The translations under genes and the position numbers were made by a program. Under the pieces are notes generated by a model that saw only the letters and a program-made list of their open reading frames with translations, had not been told where the DNA came from and did no database searches. A DNA stretch of 64,000 nt from Lachnospiraceae bacterium (GTDB lineage Bacteria > Bacillota > Clostridia > Lachnospirales > Lachnospiraceae), in NCBI GenBank assembly GCA_902363445.1, contig CABJAB010000005.1:1-64000 (forward strand). Direction: 5' to 3'. Every line of letters begins with the position of its first letter. Position 1 is the first letter of the stretch. Below are positions 60,994 to 64,000 of the stretch, piece after piece.

Positions 60994-62220
60994 TTATTTC
61001 AGCTCTGAAATCCAGGTTCTTCCGGGCACGTTCTCCATTTCACAGAACATTTCCCAGACGAGACCGAAAGGCATGGTCTTGAGTTCCTCATAGTAGGCAA
61101 GCCGTTTGGTCAGATTTCCTTCTCTTTCTATCTGGATCAGTTCCTCCGTCGGCTGAAGCAGAGCCAGAAGCAGGGCCTTTCTCGCGTTTCTCGCACCGAT
61201 GGCTGTAGCGGCGATCCGGTTGATGCTGGCGTCAAAATAATCCGTGCCGATATGGATCCTGTCCAGAGCGTCGTAGCGGACGATTTCTTCCATGATGGCT
61301 TTTGTCTCGTCGTCCAGCATGACTACGTGGTCGCTGTCCCAGCGGACCGGGCGGCTCACATGAAGCATGAGTTCCTGCCCGAAGGCCAGGTAGGAAGAAA
61401 ACTTCGCGGCGATGCTTTCCGTAGGGTGGAAATGTCCGGCGTCCATGCAGACGATACAGTTCTTTTGGGTCAGGGCATAGTTGGTATAAAATTCATGGGA
61501 GCCTGGTACGTAGCTTTCGCTGCCGAGCCCGAATACCTTGCTCTCCACGGAATCGATATTATATCGGGAATCGATGGGGTCGGCGAATATCTGATCCAGG
61601 GAGTCCTTTAATATCAGGCGGGGAGTCAGCTTGTCAACAGTGTAATCTTTGTTACCGTCGCCAATCCAGTGATTGGTGATGCAGACCTGACCCAGCTCTT
61701 TCCCGAAATATTCTCCGATGCGCCTGCAGCATTTTCCGTGGTTGATCCAGAACTCCCGGACAGATTCATCACGGCTGGTCAGAGTATAGCCGCTGTCGGA
61801 CATGGGATGGGAAAAATAGGTGGGGTTGAAATCCAGGCCGATATTCCGGCCTTTGGCAAAATCCACCCACTCGGAGAATTCCTCCGGGCCAATCTCATCC
61901 CGGTCGATGTCTTTTCCATGTTTGTCCAGGTAGATGGCGTGCAGCGCCAGTTTGGTGGCGCCGGGGATCAGATCCAGCGCCTGGTTCAGATTTGCCATAT
62001 ATTCTTCCCGGCTCTCCGGCTTTCCGGGAGCGTTTCCGGTGGCTGCGATACCGCCGGTCAGGACGGCGTCGGGGTTTTCAAAGCCCTGCAGGTCGTCAAT
62101 CTGCCAGCAGTGCACGGAAATAGGTGTTTTTTTCAGGGTTTCCAGAGCCTTGTCGGTGTCTACACCGATGGAAGCGTAAAGCTCCCTCGCGGCCTGATAA
62201 TTCTTTTCTGTCTGACTCAT
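60994..62220 (-). CDS. rhaA: L-rhamnose isomerase
   Basis: The product (408 aa) converts L-rhamnose to L-rhamnulose. Characteristic segments: VHCWQIDDLQGFE near the N terminus, the metal ligands in CMDAGHFHPTES and VSRPVRWDSDHV, and HIGTDYFDASINRIAATAIG. Full length. GGAGG lies eight bases before ATG 62220; the longer frame from 62235 lacks a good site. No rhaB, rhaD, transporter or regulator is adjacent, which is unusual, since the genes are normally clustered. Confidence 0.95.
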   Translation of the reverse strand: MSQTEKNYQAARELYASIGVDTDKALETLKKTPISVHCWQIDDLQGFENPDAVLTGGIAATGNAPGKPESREEYMANLNQALDLIPGATKLALHAIYLDKHGKDIDRDEIGPEEFSEWVDFAKGRNIGLDFNPTYFSHPMSDSGYTLTSRDESVREFWINHGKCCRRIGEYFGKELGQVCITNHWIGDGNKDYTVDKLTPRLILKDSLDQIFADPIDSRYNIDSVESKVFGLGSESYVPGSHEFYTNYALTQKNCIVCMDAGHFHPTESIAAKFSSYLAFGQELMLHVSRPVRWDSDHVVMLDDETKAIMEEIVRYDALDRIHIGTDYFDASINRIAATAIGARNARKALLLALLQPTEELIQIEREGNLTKRLAYYEELKTMPFGLVWEMFCEMENVPGRTWISELK

Positions 62221-62356
62221 AAGAAATACCTCCATGATTATGTAGTGAAATTAAGATTCTGAGAAGTAAACCATCCCCACAATTAAAGTATCACAGGAAC
62301 ATTTGAAAGTAAATGAAAATATGGAAAATCCATGGAAAAGGACCGCCTGCATTTGA

Positions 62357-62385
62357 TTGACAAATGAGAAACCTCCGGTTATAAT
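62357..62385 (+). promoter_or_regulatory. Promoter of the riboswitch-mntP transcript
   Basis: Consensus TTGACA (62357-62362), 17-base spacer, consensus TATAAT (62380-62385). Transcription would begin just before the riboswitch aptamer. Confidence 0.92.
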
Positions 62386-62389
62386 ACAC

Positions 62390-62519
62390 GGAGATAAGGG
62401 AGTAATTGGCGCCTGCGGTGTAATGAAGTCAACATACTGATGAGCCTGGGATGCGGGCTGTCTGGCTTTGTTTTAAATGATGAGACTTATCTGTACATTT
62501 GTACAGATGGGTCTTTTTT
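62390..62519 (+). promoter_or_regulatory. yybP-ykoY manganese riboswitch with terminator
   Basis: The aptamer shows the class hallmarks AAGGGAGTA (62397) and GTCAACATACTGATGAGCC (62428), then GGGCTGTCTGGC closing the outer stem. The expression platform is the hairpin AGACTTATCTGTACA/TGTACAGATGGGTCT with TTTTTT (62483-62519). Manganese binding is expected to favour antitermination and allow expression of the MntP efflux pump 180 bases downstream. Class assignment rests on the conserved loops and on the gene it controls. Confidence 0.9.
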
Positions 62520-62702
62520 GTATAATAGGAGTCCTCCAGACTTTCTAATTACATGGAAAAACGTTCTGCGCCGGGTGCACACGATGTAAAGAGGAAGACT
62601 GCTTTGCGGGATTCTTTGACATCCCAAGATTCTTTATCCTGACAGTCATACGTATATTTAAGATAGTGTGGCTGCGGGCGAACAGGAAGGAGAACAATAC
62701 AT

Positions 62703-63260
62703 ATGGCTATTTGGGAATTGTTTTTGATCGCGGTGGGACTGTCCATGGATGCGTTTGCGGTGTCTGTCTGTAAGGGGCTTACAATGCAGAAAATGTGCTG
62801 GAAGAATGCACTGCTGGCCGGAGTCTATTTCGGGGGATTTCAGATGCTGATGCCGCTCATAGGGTATTTTCTCGGAACCGGATTTCAGGATAAGATCGTC
62901 CATATCGACCACTGGATCGCTTTTATTCTTCTGGGAGCTATCGGAGCCAATATGATCAAGGAGTCCTTTTCCAAGGAAGAGGAGATGGACTGTTCCTTTG
63001 GGTTCCGGACCATGCTCTTATTGGCAGTCGCCACCAGCATTGACGCTCTGGCGGTGGGCGTGACCTTTGCCTTCCTGAAAGTAAACATCCTGATGTCGGT
63101 GTCCCTGATTGGAATCACCACCTTCTGTCTGTCGGTGGTGGGTGTGCTGGTGGGAAATGTATTTGGGAGCAAATATAAATCCAAGGCAGAACTCGCAGGC
63201 GGGATAATCCTGATTCTGATGGGGACCAAGATACTGCTGGAGCATTTGGGGATAATATAA
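62703..63260 (+). CDS. mntP: Manganese efflux pump MntP
   Basis: The product (185 aa) is a six-span membrane protein with two repeats of the MntP signature: [15 protein letters not shown] in the first half and [15 protein letters not shown] in the second, each with the conserved Asp. It exports Mn(II). The start follows AAGGAGAACAATACAT. Controlled by the yybP-ykoY riboswitch upstream. The stop codon lies at the first bases of repeat copy D. Confidence 0.95.
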   Translation: MAIWELFLIAVGLSMDAFAVSVCKGLTMQKMCWKNALLAGVYFGGFQMLMPLIGYFLGTGFQDKIVHIDHWIAFILLGAIGANMIKESFSKEEEMDCSFGFRTMLLLAVATSIDALAVGVTFAFLKVNILMSVSLIGITTFCLSVVGVLVGNVFGSKYKSKAELAGGIILILMGTKILLEHLGII

Positions 63261-64000
63261 AATACTTTTTGGAATCATTTTTAATTAGTTCCGATTAAGC
63301 TTCCGTTAAGCTCTGGCAGAAGTTCCGGACCGTCACGATTTCGGCTCGCTGGCGATGCAGGGACCGCCTTATCCCCACTCCGGGAGTACCGCTCACATGT
63401 CGGTGGGAAATCTTTATGATTTCCCATCTCCGGTTCGCTCAGAAACGGAATCGGATTTTCCGTTTCTGCCTCCCTCCGCCTGGGGAACACCGGCCGCTGC
63501 CCTGCAGCGCTCACCTTTAGGCCGGCCCAGAATCATTCTGCCGGTGCCCTGCCTGCCGCATCATTTCGAATGATTTCCGTTCCATCGATTCCAGAAAAGG
63601 ATCGTATATCCACACGGCCCGCGCGCCTTATGGCAGCGGGCTGCGGTAGACCGCCCTGATGACTTTCAAAACAAATGAGCGCTTATTTCGGTGCGGAAGA
63701 AAGAGCGAGAGGAAGAATCCGATTTCATCGTAAGGCGAGCGCCGCAAAGGCGTTAGCAGGAGCTTCACGGCCGCAGGGAGGTAAAAACCGAATTTCATGC
63801 AGGTTTTTATTGGAATCTGACATGGAAAAATATCGATTTATCCATGTCAGTTGGAAAGGACCGACTGGAGGCCGCAAAGATCCTGGTTATGGCTGCCAGC
63901 GAGCCGCCTGGATGGAATCGGATTTCCTCTTGCCTTATAAACCAGATTAAGAAAGTTTATTTGAAAGGTATTTAAAGGTATGATTCCAAAAAGTATCTTA
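63257..64000 (+). repeat. Intergenic repeat element, copy D (full form)
   Basis: It begins TAAAATACTTTTTGGAATCAT, and the window ends on the near-perfect inverted copy (GATTCCAAAAAGTATCTTA), so a terminal inverted repeat of about 20 bases bounds an element of about 744 bases. The interior matches copy A: the GGCGATGCAGG block, the CACCTTTAGGCCGGCC segment, the fold-back arms, and the CTGACATGGA/TCCATGTCAG block. It starts at the stop codon of mntP. No supported protein lies in it; an open frame at 63675-63950 mirrors one in copy A but lacks a ribosome binding site. Confidence 0.88.

Overview
The window reads as a chromosomal segment of a Gram-positive anaerobe of the class Clostridia, most likely Lachnospiraceae. 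The support is indirect: strong purine-rich ribosome binding sites, TTGACA-17-TATAAT promoters, rhamnose and glycerol utilisation, an AGCS glycine/alanine carrier behind a glycine riboswitch, MntP behind a yybP-ykoY riboswitch, EFR1-type flavodoxin-ferredoxin, GlpP antitermination and HPr-like proteins without the active-site histidine. No phage, plasmid, CRISPR or transposase gene was seen.

Layout. 1-2180: the 3' end of a 23S rRNA gene, tRNA-Asn, a PdaA-type peptidoglycan deacetylase and a six-tRNA operon. 2248-4968: an acetyltransferase and a two-component system. 5213-11602: a five-gene phosphothreonine signalling operon (Hanks-type kinase, FHA protein, membrane PP2C, zinc ribbon-PrsW protease-FHA fusion, soluble PP2C). 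11589-17284: housekeeping genes, a likely unannotated small RNA, and a 75-residue Asn/Gln/Ser-rich peptide gene. 17310-17936: a five-tRNA operon. 19147-26188: cupin, phosphoesterase, a two-component system, a secreted 3D-domain protein, and a cyclic-di-GMP protein preceded by an Hpt gene broken by an amber codon. 26847-33891: DegV, then a complete glycerol operon whose promoter is followed by an intrinsic terminator, the expected target of the GlpP antiterminator encoded in the same operon, and a Crh/HPr-like gene. 34261-46499: redox genes, a nuclease-helicase fusion, the glycine riboswitch with its transporter, a second Ser/Thr kinase divergent from an HTH gene, and a LysR/GlpM pair. 46745-50942: a two-component system embedded among small membrane proteins. 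51628-57179: NERD nuclease, LMW phosphatase, glycosyltransferase, a DUF134-NifX fusion, a PanE-like reductase and a decayed sigma-54 activator. 57248-63260: a heterodimeric ABC exporter, rhamnose isomerase, and the manganese riboswitch with mntP.

Four copies of an intergenic repeat family (18157, 26189, 34000 and 63257) share a fold-back core with long inverted arms and modular insertions. They sit just downstream of genes or terminators and encode no convincing protein.

The most interesting candidates are the kinase/FHA/PP2C/PrsW operon, the repeat family, the Asn/Gln/Ser-rich peptide with the neighbouring small RNA, and the broken Hpt gene. All calls come from reading the sequence; no database search was run.
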